The position numbers and the translations under genes are program-made. Of a stretch of DNA of 39,826 nt, positions 1 through 9,161 are shown piece after piece. Each line of letters starts with the position of its first letter. Positions within the stretch are counted from its first letter, which is position 1. The notes under the pieces were generated by a model that worked only from the letters and a program-made list of their open reading frames with translations, was not told the origin of the DNA and did not search any database. The stretch covers positions 1 through 39,826 of the forward strand of contig JAJZYB010000016.1 in the NCBI GenBank assembly GCA_021806135.1, written 5' to 3'. This DNA is from Thermoplasmata archaeon (GTDB taxonomy: Archaea > Thermoplasmatota > Thermoplasmata > Lutacidiplasmatales > UBA184).

Positions 1-182
1 TGAAGCTCACCGCCGAGGGGGCGTTGGAGCGCCTTCGGCGTGTGAACCTGGACGAACTGGGGATCCCCGGGATCTCGGCGCGGTGGTGGGCGGTGAAGGA
101 ACTCAGCGTCGAGGAGAGAGGGGTCGCTGAGGCGCTCGGGGTGGCGAACCTCGTGGCGGACCTTCCGACAGAGTTGGCATAG
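1..182 (+). CDS. C-terminal end of an unrecognised protein (5' cut by window)
   Basis: Frame 3 is open from the left edge to a TAG at 180-182 and gives about 59 residues beginning KLTAEGALERLRRV and ending VADLPTELA. The composition (Leu, Glu, Val and Arg rich, with GC-ending codons) is that of a real GC-rich coding region, and a non-coding stretch follows the stop. I do not recognise the family from this tail, which looks mainly alpha-helical and has a WW pair in the middle. The start and any domain lie outside the window. Confidence 0.6.
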   Translation, partial: KLTAEGALERLRRVNLDELGIPGISARWWAVKELSVEERGVAEALGVANLVADLPTELA

Positions 183-530
183 GCATCAAACGGGGGGGTT
201 CTCCGGAGGGCTGCCCCCGATAGGGAAATGCCGCTCCAGCTCGGGGGAAGTTCGGCCGGACCTTCCCGCGAGCTGAGCGGGATTGCCTAACGGTGGCGAG
301 CTCCTACATCGAACTCAGGCTCCGTCCGGGCCACAGCGCTCCCAGGCGCAAACGTCATTGCACCAGGGTTTGGGTGAAGGACTCCTCGAACCGGAGTTCC
401 TCGGTCTCCAGGATGGACGCCTATCGGTTGGCTCACAAGCTTGCCGGAAGCAATCCCACGTTGCCTACGTTCTGGCCCGACTCGCCGAGAGCCCCAGCGC
501 TCCGCCGTGCGTTACGAGGGGGGTCTGGCC
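183..530. other. Non-coding stretch with no gene seen
   Basis: Between the end of the first gene and the TATA box at 531 I find no convincing gene. The short open frames on either strand have unnatural composition and no ribosome site or TATA of their own. The stretch has more A+T than most of the window. No tRNA-like T-loop consensus or obvious hairpin terminator was seen. Confidence 0.5.
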
Positions 531-539
531 TATATATAG
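531..539 (+). promoter_or_regulatory. TATA box for the first DUF2079 gene
   Basis: TATATATAG is a near-perfect archaeal TATA element. It lies about 70 nt upstream of the GTG start at 609, so transcription would begin near 560-565 and leave a leader of about 45 nt that contains the Shine-Dalgarno sequence at 593-600. Confidence 0.75.
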
Positions 540-592
540 CGGAGAAGGGCAAGAGAGCACCCTGATGAGAAAGGACCTCTCCCACGAATAAG

Positions 593-600
593 GGAGGTGA
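593..600 (+). promoter_or_regulatory. Ribosome binding site that decides the start at 609
   Basis: GGAGGTGA matches the anti-Shine-Dalgarno end of archaeal 16S rRNA. It is 8 nt upstream of the GTG at 609, whereas the in-frame GTG at 597 lies inside it. This favours 609 as the start. Confidence 0.7.
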
Positions 601-608
601 CGCGAGCG

Positions 609-2390
609 GTGACCACCGACGGCAATCTCCACCCCTCTTCTCTCGACCCGGAAGGGTCGGCTCCAGAGCCCCCAGGGGTCGTGCAGAGGAGCGAACCCCC
701 TCCTCGCTTCTACACTGCCGTCCTGCTGGCGCTCGTTGCCACCTACGTGGCGGTTAGCTTCGTGATGGCGAGCCTCCGCTTCACGGGGTTCTTCACCGAG
801 AACTGGGACTTCGGCATTTTCCAACAAGCGCTCTGGTCTACAACGCATGGCCACGTACTCTTCGAAGCCGGGGACTACGAGCTGCTGGGAGTTTCCTCGT
901 TCTTCCAGGTCCATCCGTCGTTCCTGATCTTTGTCTTGGCGGGCATCTATTGGATTGCGCCCTCGGCTTACACCCTCCTCGCGATCCAAAGCCTCGTCGT
1001 GGGGCTGGCTGCAGTCCCGCTGTTCTTGCTCACGCGGAGCATCACCGGTTCAGGACGCAAGGCGCTCTGGGTGGCGGCCGCCTTCCTGGTGTGGTTGCCC
1101 CTGTTGAGCTCGCAGATGTATGACTTTCACCTCGAGGCCTTTCTGCCGTTAGAACTCTTCGGGATGTTCCTCTTCTGGTGTCAGCGTCGCTTCTGGGCAG
1201 CCGCTGGAGTCGCAACGATCGCGATGCTCACCCTGGAGGTGGCCCCGCTCTTCGTCTTCGCGACCGCTGCCTTCTTCGCCCTTCCCCCCCTCCGTGAATC
1301 GCTGGGTAGGCTCGCCAGAGGTTCCCGAACTCCCCCTTTCCCCCGGACCGAGAGGCCCCCCAGGCAGGACCACTCCTTCACACGGTGGCTGGCGGCGTAT
1401 GTGCGTGAGCCCATGGTCTTCTTTTCCCTGTTGATGGCGGAGTTCTCGGTAGGGTTCTACGTCGTTCTCCGCCTCCTTCAGGGACCTTGGGTCTCAGCCA
1501 TCATCGGTCCGAACACCGGGCCTTCCGGGGCCGTCTGGGGATTCTCCAGCTCGAGCCTGGGCCTCTCCCTGTCCAATCTCCAAGTCGGGTTCCCTCAGAA
1601 GGTCGAGTACTGGTTGCTGATCTATGGACTTCTCCTTCTCCTGCCGCTGCTGAAACCGCGGGCGCTTCTCCTCGCCGTTCCCTGGCTCGCATTCACATTC
1701 TTCTCGAGCATACCCAACTATGTCACCATTGGGTACCAGTACGGAACGGTCGCGGCGTTCCCCGTATTTGTGGGCATGGCCTACGCGATGGAGCGGATCC
1801 CCGTCGTTTCGCTGAAGGAGCTCCTCTCCCAGGCCCTGGGACGGTCCCGCGCCTCGCCGCCTCCCTCGTCACCGGCGCCGTCGACCTATCGAGCGGCACG
1901 GTTCGGCTCGGGCCACCACTTGCCGATCGGAACGATCGCTCTCGTGGGCATCATCGTGGGAGGAATGCTTCTCTCACCCATCACCCCTTGGAACCTCACG
2001 CCGGGGATTCCCGAGGTGAATCCACCCGGATTCTGGGGACGTTACAACGTTCCCGCCGGGTACGCGAAGGTCGAGAGCCTGTCCGCTCTGATCCCGAGCG
2101 GAGCGAGCGTGGTGGCCTCCACCGACCTCTTCCCATTCGTGGCGAACAATGTAAACGCTTATTCATCCCTCTGGTACCCGGGAGATCCGCTGTATCTTCC
2201 TTTCAATCTGTCGAATCCTCCGCGCTTCGTTCTGGTCTCCGAGGTGATGTGGCAGAACCTCCCGGGCTGGATTGGCCCGCTTCTGTCCAACCCTTCATAC
2301 TACGGGCTCCGAGGATACGTCGGAATCTCCCCGGTGGGGTGGGTCAAGCTGTACGAGAATCAGTACCAGGGAAACGTCACCAGCTTCTGA
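609..2390 (+). CDS. DUF2079 family multi-pass membrane protein (GT-C-like), copy 1
   Basis: This 593-residue protein has about ten to twelve hydrophobic helices. Two family hallmarks are visible: NWDFGIFQQALW in the first outer loop (Asp near residue 67) and YDFHLEAFLPLELF near residue 170. DUF2079 proteins are grouped with GT-C membrane glycosyltransferases, where an acidic residue in the first outer loop is catalytic, so transfer of a lipid-linked sugar on the outer face of the membrane is a reasonable but unproven role. It is a close paralogue of the protein at 9162-10856. The GTG start at 609 was chosen for its Shine-Dalgarno sequence at 593-600, and a TATA box sits at 531. The C-terminal part (about residues 440-593) is predicted outside and has few helices. 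Confidence 0.88.
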   Translation: MTTDGNLHPSSLDPEGSAPEPPGVVQRSEPPPRFYTAVLLALVATYVAVSFVMASLRFTGFFTENWDFGIFQQALWSTTHGHVLFEAGDYELLGVSSFFQVHPSFLIFVLAGIYWIAPSAYTLLAIQSLVVGLAAVPLFLLTRSITGSGRKALWVAAAFLVWLPLLSSQMYDFHLEAFLPLELFGMFLFWCQRRFWAAAGVATIAMLTLEVAPLFVFATAAFFALPPLRESLGRLARGSRTPPFPRTERPPRQDHSFTRWLAAYVREPMVFFSLLMAEFSVGFYVVLRLLQGPWVSAIIGPNTGPSGAVWGFSSSSLGLSLSNLQVGFPQKVEYWLLIYGLLLLLPLLKPRALLLAVPWLAFTFFSSIPNYVTIGYQYGTVAAFPVFVGMAYAMERIPVVSLKELLSQALGRSRASPPPSSPAPSTYRAARFGSGHHLPIGTIALVGIIVGGMLLSPITPWNLTPGIPEVNPPGFWGRYNVPAGYAKVESLSALIPSGASVVASTDLFPFVANNVNAYSSLWYPGDPLYLPFNLSNPPRFVLVSEVMWQNLPGWIGPLLSNPSYYGLRGYVGISPVGWVKLYENQYQGNVTSF

Positions 2391-2751
2391 GAGGAGCACC
2401 CTTTAGGTGGCTTACCGTGATGCCGGCAAGACCTGCGGGACCGGGCGCAAGTGCGTGCATCGACCCGTGGCACGAGCTGCAGTGAAAGGGGCTGTATCCG
2501 CCTATCTCCTTTCCCCGAGGACTTGGATCCGGGCTTGGGCGACCGAACAGTAACGTGCGCGCCAATCGCGAAACTGAGCGTGACCGACCCAACGGCGAGT
2601 CCTTCTCTGTGGCCTGCCCCAAAGACCAGGATGCACGGACAGGAGTTCTTCTGCCCCCTGGCCACGGCTGCAAGACGCCCGAGGGAGGAACGGTATCGAT
2701 CTGGAGGACCCGGATCCGGCCCGCTCTGGCCCACGACATGGACCGAGCCAA
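2391..2751. other. Non-coding stretch between convergent genes
   Basis: This gap of about 360 bases separates the DUF2079 gene from the secreted protein gene on the other strand; the two genes converge. Overlapping open frames exist on both strands, but they have Arg/Pro/Gly-rich shadow composition and match nothing I know. I saw no TATA element, hairpin terminator or RNA gene. Confidence 0.45.
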
Positions 2752-3885
2752 TCAGTCGAATAGGATTCCAACACCGTCCGTCAGGGTGCCCCCCCAACTC
2801 TCAGCCGAAGGTACCCCCCGGTCGAGGATATCGAGGTGAGTGGCCTCGGACGGAGAAGTGAGTCCTCCCCAACTCAAGAACTCGAGGGTCAGGTTAAGCG
2901 ATGGAGAGAGGGAGGAGGTGGCACCCGGAGTGAGGTCACTCCACTGGGGACCTTGGCCAGTGAGAGAGTAGTACGCTATCGGCCGGTAAGGGCCGGCCCA
3001 GAGGATCGCAAACCACCCATAGTTCCCTGTGCTGGGTGCCGGAAGCGTCGGACAGGCGGTGTATCGGCTGAGCGAGACGGACCAGAGTGAGTGGTTCACG
3101 CTCGTGAGGTTGAGCTCAAGGTCGGAGAGGGGGACGGCGGAGGTCGTGTTGAAGGTCACGTTGTTGACCACGCTTTGAAGGCTGCCACCCAGGGCGGTCT
3201 GCGGGCAGAGCAAGGAGTTGACCAGGTAATCCATCAGGAACGTGGGTGAGGCGGTCGAGGAAGGGCTGAGCGTCAATCGCGCGACCCGGCCTGCGTCGCC
3301 GACCACGACCTCGTACCCTGTGCCAATCAGGGAGCGCTGACTGACCAGAACCAGCGCGCTGCCAGCACTCACGACAGCTGCGCTCGAGTTTGCCGGGTAC
3401 CAGGCGGGCCCCGGGATCGTAGGGGATGAACTGGAGGTGGCGAGAGCATTGATGGCTAAGACGGCACCCGTGCTATTCACGAGAAGGGTATACCAGTACC
3501 CCGGCTCGGCGTGACACGAGGAAACGTTTGGAGCCCAGGAGAGCATCCCAGGCTGAAGTCCCCCTCCTCCGCACAGGATATCGTCCACCCATGGAGCGTG
3601 GGCGAGGTAGGCAGGAGGAAGCGGCGCGCCCTGTTCTTGCAGGGAGATTCCAACTTGGTCGACGTTGGTAAGATTCGCATCCACAAGGCTGACCTTGGTG
3701 TACGTCGTGTTCCCGACCGTAAAGGGTTGGGGCGACCCAAGCGAGAAAGAGAGGGCGGGAGGGGTCGGCGGGACATGCGTCACCGAGACGTAAGCCACCC
3801 CTGCGAGCGTGGCTAGGAGAAGGAGACCGACCACGATCCAAATGGCCAAGGGGGTGGGGCGACGAGCCGGACCCTGAGTACCCAC
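2752..3885 (-). CDS. Membrane-anchored secreted protein rich in N-glycosylation sequons, function unknown
   Basis: This 377-residue protein has one N-terminal hydrophobic helix (about residues 12-33, LAIWIVVGLLLLATLAGVAY) after a short basic stretch, typical of an uncleaved signal anchor. The rest is hydrophilic and beta-rich, with Ser, Thr and Asn abundant. About ten N-x-S/T sequons are visible, for example NTTY, NLTN, NVSS, NSTG, NSSA and NHSL, so it is probably glycosylated outside the cell. Five Cys are scattered and could form disulphides. I recognise no named domain. The start is a GTG with a TATA-like CCTTAT centred about 29 nt upstream (3911-3916), so the mRNA is probably leaderless. 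It lies between the DUF2079 and glycosyltransferase genes and is a plausible substrate of that machinery (inference). Confidence 0.72.
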   Translation of the reverse strand: MGTQGPARRPTPLAIWIVVGLLLLATLAGVAYVSVTHVPPTPPALSFSLGSPQPFTVGNTTYTKVSLVDANLTNVDQVGISLQEQGAPLPPAYLAHAPWVDDILCGGGGLQPGMLSWAPNVSSCHAEPGYWYTLLVNSTGAVLAINALATSSSSPTIPGPAWYPANSSAAVVSAGSALVLVSQRSLIGTGYEVVVGDAGRVARLTLSPSSTASPTFLMDYLVNSLLCPQTALGGSLQSVVNNVTFNTTSAVPLSDLELNLTSVNHSLWSVSLSRYTACPTLPAPSTGNYGWFAILWAGPYRPIAYYSLTGQGPQWSDLTPGATSSLSPSLNLTLEFLSWGGLTSPSEATHLDILDRGVPSAESWGGTLTDGVGILFD

Positions 3886-3910
3886 ATGCTATCGAAGACG
3901 ACCCCTTCCG

Positions 3911-3916
3911 ATAAGG
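3911..3916 (-). promoter_or_regulatory. Candidate TATA element for the secreted protein gene
   Basis: Read on the minus strand, CCTTAT lies about 29 nt before the GTG at 3885. That is the spacing seen for leaderless archaeal transcripts elsewhere in this window. Confidence 0.45.
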
Positions 3917-4306
3917 TTTGGGCGCAGGTTTTGCTTTGGCAGAATAATCGGCCAGAGATGAGGTGAGGGACACTCAATCTCCCAGGACCGCCTCCAACCC
4001 CATCCCTTGACCTGGCTCAATCCTGTGGAGACCCGAGCGGGCTAGCCTTTGGCATCTCCCCGATTGGATTCGCCCCCTCGGCCTCCGCGTACGTGGCGCC
4101 CCATGGTCCATGGAAGCTATACTATCACCACTCGACTAGCCCCTCGCGATGCCCGGATGCCACCCCTCGGCCATTCGGTATGATCCAGCCCCGGCGGGGG
4201 CCCGGCCAGACCCTCCGTTGGGCCGGTCCTGGGAGGCTCCACTGGACGAATCCTTATCCCGAACCGGGGAGACCGTCCCCAAGGTCCGAAGGACCGGGAG
4301 AGTCCC
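3917..4306. other. Intergenic region between divergent genes; candidate promoter for the GT operon
   Basis: No gene is supported in these roughly 390 bases. The only signal is TCCTTATC at 4251-4258, a weak TATA candidate about 50 nt upstream of the TTG at 4307. A GGGAG ribosome site lies at 4296-4300. Short open frames on both strands look like shadows. Confidence 0.4.
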
Positions 4307-5506
4307 TTGACGACACCGAGAGGGGTCACCATCCTTTCTGACCCGTTGCTCAACGACTTTGGTCCCGCTCGCCCGTCGATCCTCGTCGGGGAGGCCCTTT
4401 CCCGCCACCGACCCGTCACCATCGTCGCCCTCCGCATGAGCGACACGGTCAAGCACCGGCTGTCCACCCTGAACATCCAAGCCCACGACCTCGGTGCTCC
4501 GGAACCTTACGGTAGCCAGTCGGTGGGATACCTTCTGGACTGGCTCGCCACGGCCATCCGGTCCGCCCGGCTTCCCCTGAAGGAGGGGGACGACCCCATC
4601 GTCCTCAACTTCTCGAACACCCTCATCGCCCCGGCCACCGCCTGGTTCGCCCAGGGGACCATCACGGAAACCCTCCGCGGGATCATGCCGGCGTTGGACA
4701 TCCATCATAAGCTCGCCGCGAAGCTCGCCCTACCTCTCGTCGCCCAGATGGAGAGACACCTTCTCCGGAGCTTCTCCTCCCGATCCACCCTCGTGGTGGC
4801 AAACTCCCGGTACGACCGGGAGCTCTACTCCCTCCGGGGGCAACGGGTGGACGGGATCATCCCGGCTCCCATCGATTCCAGGCTCTTCCGCCCCTCCACC
4901 TCCAGCCCCAGCTCCGACTATGTTCTCGCCTACGTTGGAAAGGAGACCGACTGGGCGGCCCTCTACCAGGTGGCCAGAGCAGGGGTGCCCCTCAAGGTCT
5001 TCGGTGCGAAGGTGGACAATGCCTGGGCCCGGTTACGGAGCGTTCCCAATGTCCAACTCCTGGGACGGGTCGACGATGCAGAATTGGTCCGGCTGTACTC
5101 CAACGCCGCGTTCACCGTTTTTCCCTTCACCATCGAGCCCTTCGGATACGTTCCCATCGAAAGCATGGCCTGCGGGACCCCCGTGCTCACCTATGCTCGG
5201 CAGGGCCCGGGAGAGACGGTCTTAGATGGGAAGACCGGCCGCCTTGTGACGTCGGCCGAGCAGCTCGCGACGCTCGCCCAGGAACTCTGGCGGACCGGGT
5301 GGCCCAACCCCGGGATCCGCCAGGACTGCGTGCAACGCTCCGCCTCCTATGATCTCGAAGAGGTCGGAGGACGGTGGGAGAGGCTCCTTGAATCTCCCAC
5401 CTCCAGATGGTCGTGGTCTACCCCCAGTGCCGTGGAGACGACCGCCTCGCGACCGGACCTGGCCCCGAAGGGGCCCATCGCCTCCAGGAACCCGGGGTCC
5501 ACCTGA
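4307..5506 (+). CDS. GT-B fold glycosyltransferase (family 4 type)
   Basis: This 399-residue protein fits a family-1/4 glycosyltransferase. The C-terminal half carries the nucleotide-sugar binding half: an IIPAPIDSRLFRP linker typical after the first Rossmann domain, then a fold with NVQLLGRVDDAELVRLYSNA, then EPFGYVPIESMACGTPVL. The two Glu spaced E-x7-E in that segment (about residues 285-293) are the retaining-GT4 signature. It would transfer a sugar from an activated nucleotide donor in the cytoplasm. The TTG start has a GGGAG ribosome site 6 nt upstream. It is followed on the same strand by a GT-A enzyme and two DUF2079 proteins, which suggests a surface-glycan operon. The exact acceptor and sugar cannot be read from the sequence. 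Confidence 0.85.
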   Translation: MTTPRGVTILSDPLLNDFGPARPSILVGEALSRHRPVTIVALRMSDTVKHRLSTLNIQAHDLGAPEPYGSQSVGYLLDWLATAIRSARLPLKEGDDPIVLNFSNTLIAPATAWFAQGTITETLRGIMPALDIHHKLAAKLALPLVAQMERHLLRSFSSRSTLVVANSRYDRELYSLRGQRVDGIIPAPIDSRLFRPSTSSPSSDYVLAYVGKETDWAALYQVARAGVPLKVFGAKVDNAWARLRSVPNVQLLGRVDDAELVRLYSNAAFTVFPFTIEPFGYVPIESMACGTPVLTYARQGPGETVLDGKTGRLVTSAEQLATLAQELWRTGWPNPGIRQDCVQRSASYDLEEVGGRWERLLESPTSRWSWSTPSAVETTASRPDLAPKGPIASRNPGST

Positions 5507-5569
5507 ACACCAGGGGAACCTTCAAGAGGGGCTCCGGGCCACGACCTACCAAAGCCACGCACGCGCCCC

Positions 5570-6622
5570 ATGCCGAAGTCTCCGTTGGTCTCGGTCCTGG
5601 TGTCGGCCTACGGAGAGAGCCCGTACCTGGGCGATGCCCTCGCCTCCGTGGCCGGGCAGTCAGAGGAGGCAGGCTCTCTCGAAGTGGTGCTCGTCACGGA
5701 CCGGCATCGACCCTTGGACCGTCTGCCAGAGGGCACAAGGAGGCTGGCCGGGCAGCTCCGGGAGGTCATCTCCAGCGAACCGGACAAGGGGCCCTTCTTC
5801 ACCCGAGGGATCCGATCCTGTCAAGGAGAGATCGTCTCCTTTCTCAACGACGACGACCTTTGGCTCCCAGGGAAGGTGGCCGCCGTTCGGCGATGGATGG
5901 AGCCGTCGAGGACGGTGGGATTCCATCGCGGCGGAGTGCACTTCTACGACGGGCACCCCACATCTCCCCCCGGATGGCACCGGCTCAGCACCCGTGCCGC
6001 CGACAAGCCGGTCCGAATCCGACGGGGACGGAGCCGTTGGCCCGCGGACCTGGGACGCTACGCCCTGGGATTCAACGACAGCGCCATCAGCGTCCGTCGC
6101 GAGGTCCTGGAATCTGCCCTCCCCTACCTCGATCGTATCCGGGCCAGCGAAGACACATTCTTCCTCTACGCGGCACTATCCTTCTCCGACGAGATGGTCT
6201 ACGACCCAACCCCCTCGGTCCTCTACCGGACCACCTCCCTCCCGGACCCGCCCCCACTCCCGAGCCCCCCCCACGACCCCTGGCACGAACTGCACCAGGA
6301 GTTCCAACTCCGGGTCGAGACCTACCGGGTCATCCGGGACGCGGTCTCCAACCTGGCCCCGGACCGGGCCGAGGTGCTGGCCATGGCAGACCGGGGCGTC
6401 GCGCTCTACGAACTACTCTCCACGTTGACCAACCCGGACTCCACCCGAAGGAGAATCGCTGTCCGTGCCTTGGAGCTGCTCCCCTCATGGAGGATCTATG
6501 GCCCCCCGATGAACCTCGGACTGCTGGCGACCGCAGCCCTCTCCCTCGCCTCCCGCCACTTCGCCTCTCAACTCCTGTTGCGGGCGGGGCTGGGATTGCC
6601 ACGGGCTACAGGGATGGCATAG
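5570..6622 (+). CDS. GT-A fold glycosyltransferase (family 2)
   Basis: This 350-residue protein opens with PLVSVLVSAYGESPYLGDAL, the standard GT2 first strand and helix, followed by ASVAGQS and the acidic metal/nucleotide motif in FLNDDDLW (about residue 92). These mark an inverting GT-A transferase that uses a UDP- or GDP-sugar. The C-terminal third has no clear membrane helices, so the enzyme is probably soluble or peripheral. The ATG at 5570 lies 63 nt after the GT-B gene on the same strand, and the two probably act in sequence on one glycan. The donor and acceptor are unknown. Confidence 0.83.
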   Translation: MPKSPLVSVLVSAYGESPYLGDALASVAGQSEEAGSLEVVLVTDRHRPLDRLPEGTRRLAGQLREVISSEPDKGPFFTRGIRSCQGEIVSFLNDDDLWLPGKVAAVRRWMEPSRTVGFHRGGVHFYDGHPTSPPGWHRLSTRAADKPVRIRRGRSRWPADLGRYALGFNDSAISVRREVLESALPYLDRIRASEDTFFLYAALSFSDEMVYDPTPSVLYRTTSLPDPPPLPSPPHDPWHELHQEFQLRVETYRVIRDAVSNLAPDRAEVLAMADRGVALYELLSTLTNPDSTRRRIAVRALELLPSWRIYGPPMNLGLLATAALSLASRHFASQLLLRAGLGLPRATGMA

Positions 6623-6703
6623 GGAGGACCGGATGACCTCCATCGCCGCCGGGACCAACCACCCTCGAATACCGATGCTCGCCGCCCGACCCCCCTTCTT
6701 CCC

Positions 6704-9043
6704 GTGCGCTCCCCACCTCGGACCACCCCCGTGACCTCTGGAAGCACCGCTCCCCCACTGGAGGTTCCGCTTCCGCCCCAGGAACCTCGGCGGCCCATCC
6801 CCGAGGGTGCCTCGCCCCGGGAAGACCAACCCTCCCCGACCCCTCCAGCGGACACCGAGAGCACCACGCCCGGCTCCCCGGCCGCCGGCCGCCGACGGGT
6901 CCTGGACCGGAGCGCCTTCTGGCTCGTTGGTGCCGGCTTCGTGCTCTACACCATCGTGTGGAGCTACCTGGCCGAACTCCGCCTCTTCGGGCTACGGGCT
7001 TCGGTCTACGACCTGGGGATCTTCGTCGAGCAGGGGTGGCAGCTACACGCCGCGACCTACTCCACCACGGCCCTCGTCTACGAACTCTTCCGCTTCGGGG
7101 GAAACCTGGTCTTCTGGCCGGTAACGCTCGGTGGCCTGGGGTTCATGCTGGTCTTCCAATCGGCGATGCTGGGGCTCGGTGGGGTCCTGGTCTACCTCAT
7201 CTCCAGGGCCTACCACTTGACCCCCTCCAGTGCCCTCGGCCTGAGCCTGGTCTACTTCCTGTACTTCCCGCTGGCTGGGGTGAACTTCAACGACTACCAC
7301 CTCGAGGCCTTCCTCATCCCGCTCTTCCTCGCCGGGTATCTGCTCTTCCTCAAGGGATGGTTCCTCCCGTCGTTCCTGCTTCTCCTCCTCTGTGGCCTGC
7401 TCTGGTATCCCATGGGAATCTACCCTGCCCTCTTCGGGCTCCTCATCGGTGGAGGAGCATTGGCCTCCTGGCTCCTGGCCCGTCGGTCCCCCCATCGTCC
7501 TCCGCGATCCCCCCGACCCTTCCGGGAGCTGGTCGGCCTGTCGCTCCTTCGCTGGGTCGCCGATTGGAGACCCGCACCAGCCCTCCGGACTGTACCGTGG
7601 TGGTTCCCGGTGGGACTGCTCCTAAGCGGAGCAGGCCTGGTGGCGGGGGGGGCGATCGTCGTGCCGACGACCCCGCTCTTGGGAAGCGCGCTCGCCTCGG
7701 CACACGCCCTTTCCCTCAGCCCTGGGGTGAACCTCCCGCTCAAGGGACTCACGCTCTTCCTCCTGTTGGCCCCCCTCGCCTTCCTCCCGCTCCTGGCGCC
7801 GCGGTGGCTGGTGTTCGACCTCCCCTTCTTCATCCTCGTGGTGGCGGCGAATTACTACGGCTACGTCTTTCCTGGGATCGCCACCGATTGGCACGTCTTC
7901 CTCGTGATCCCCTTCCTCTTTCTCGGAGCGATCGAAGGGTTGGCCCGGATCCGGGGCTGGGCGGAGGGACGTCCTTCCGCCGGGCGACCGAGCCCCTCCC
8001 TCAACGACTGGCCAGGGGCCGCCGTCGTTCCGGCGCCTTCACCGGCCTTTCCCTGGCGGGGCCGGATCCACCCTCGGAACGTCCGCAGCCGGGCCGCCGA
8101 CGTGGCGGTGACCTGTGCCATCGGCTTGACCCTGGTCTGCGGCGCCTTCCTGACCCCCTACGGTCCCTTCAACTCCGGCACCTCCGCTTCCTTCCAATCC
8201 TCCGAGCTCTTCCATTACAACGCGACCCTCTACCAGGACCTCATGGCCCTCATCCACCTGATCCCGTCTTCGAACCCTTCGGTGGTCTTCCAGGACAACA
8301 TGCCCGAGCTCCTGCCGCGGCCATTCATGCCGGACGCCATCGGGCCTCTGGTGCCGGGACCTTTTGATGGCGTCGCCTACAACCTGAGCTACCCTACCCC
8401 ATTCGGAGGGTGGAGGCCCTTCCTGCCGGACTACGTCATCGGGGACCCGATCGCCCTTCCGGACACCTTCTTCGGCACATCGGGGACCCCCCCCTTCAAC
8501 ATCAGCCTGCAGCAGATCCTCGGTGAGCTCTACGCTTCCGGCCAATACGGGGTCCTGGGCGAGGCGCAGGGGATGTGGGTCATCGCCCGCAACTACACCG
8601 GCCCGCTGGGCTTCTACGCTGCCTTCCAACAGACCTTCCTGCCCTCGGCCTTCCAAGCCCCCCTGGGGGAGCAGAATCCTCCCGGCTGCGTCTCCTCGTG
8701 CCTCCGGTTCTCCAACCTCTCTCGGGGGCAGACGGCCTGGTACGGGCCGTACACCTACCTGGCCCCGGGGTCCTACCGCGCCACGTTCAACATCACCCTG
8801 CAAGGCTGGAACGCCTCCTCCTCCGTCACCCTGGACATCACCCATCACAGCGGCAAGTTCGTCCTGGGCTCCGAGACCGTCCGGGAGCCCCTGGGCAGTT
8901 CCGGGCCGGAACCGCTACGCCTCAGCATCCCCTTCAACGTCACTGGCGGTTTCGCCGCCGTGGAGTTCCGGGCCGTCGATTCGTACTTCAACGGTGAGCT
9001 GACCCTCTCCTCCGTTGACGTTCAGGAAGTGGCTCCCCCATAG
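6704..9043 (+). CDS. DUF2079 family membrane protein with large C-terminal outer domain, copy 2
   Basis: This 779-residue protein has a Pro-rich, disordered N-terminus of about 65 residues, then about ten to twelve membrane helices. The family motifs are VYDLGIFVEQGW (Asp 103) and FNDYHLEAFLIP (Asp 197, His 199, Glu 201). From about residue 490 it is predicted outside the cell, and it ends in a beta-rich domain (about residues 670-775, with PGSYRATFNITLQGW) that resembles a carbohydrate-binding jelly roll. Several sequons sit in this outer part. It is longer than and divergent from the other two copies. The start is uncertain: GTG at 6704 or GTG at 6731, with no clear ribosome site for either. 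Confidence 0.83.
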   Translation: MRSPPRTTPVTSGSTAPPLEVPLPPQEPRRPIPEGASPREDQPSPTPPADTESTTPGSPAAGRRRVLDRSAFWLVGAGFVLYTIVWSYLAELRLFGLRASVYDLGIFVEQGWQLHAATYSTTALVYELFRFGGNLVFWPVTLGGLGFMLVFQSAMLGLGGVLVYLISRAYHLTPSSALGLSLVYFLYFPLAGVNFNDYHLEAFLIPLFLAGYLLFLKGWFLPSFLLLLLCGLLWYPMGIYPALFGLLIGGGALASWLLARRSPHRPPRSPRPFRELVGLSLLRWVADWRPAPALRTVPWWFPVGLLLSGAGLVAGGAIVVPTTPLLGSALASAHALSLSPGVNLPLKGLTLFLLLAPLAFLPLLAPRWLVFDLPFFILVVAANYYGYVFPGIATDWHVFLVIPFLFLGAIEGLARIRGWAEGRPSAGRPSPSLNDWPGAAVVPAPSPAFPWRGRIHPRNVRSRAADVAVTCAIGLTLVCGAFLTPYGPFNSGTSASFQSSELFHYNATLYQDLMALIHLIPSSNPSVVFQDNMPELLPRPFMPDAIGPLVPGPFDGVAYNLSYPTPFGGWRPFLPDYVIGDPIALPDTFFGTSGTPPFNISLQQILGELYASGQYGVLGEAQGMWVIARNYTGPLGFYAAFQQTFLPSAFQAPLGEQNPPGCVSSCLRFSNLSRGQTAWYGPYTYLAPGSYRATFNITLQGWNASSSVTLDITHHSGKFVLGSETVREPLGSSGPEPLRLSIPFNVTGGFAAVEFRAVDSYFNGELTLSSVDVQEVAPP

Positions 9044-9161
9044 GGGGACGGTCACCGTCTCCCGCCCCACGCTCCCCCCTAGTCCTAAGAGGAGGGGAGG
9101 TTCATCCCACTCCCCTCCCCCGGGCCAAGGGTCCAGGGTTGGTGTCCACCGGAGGCAGGCT

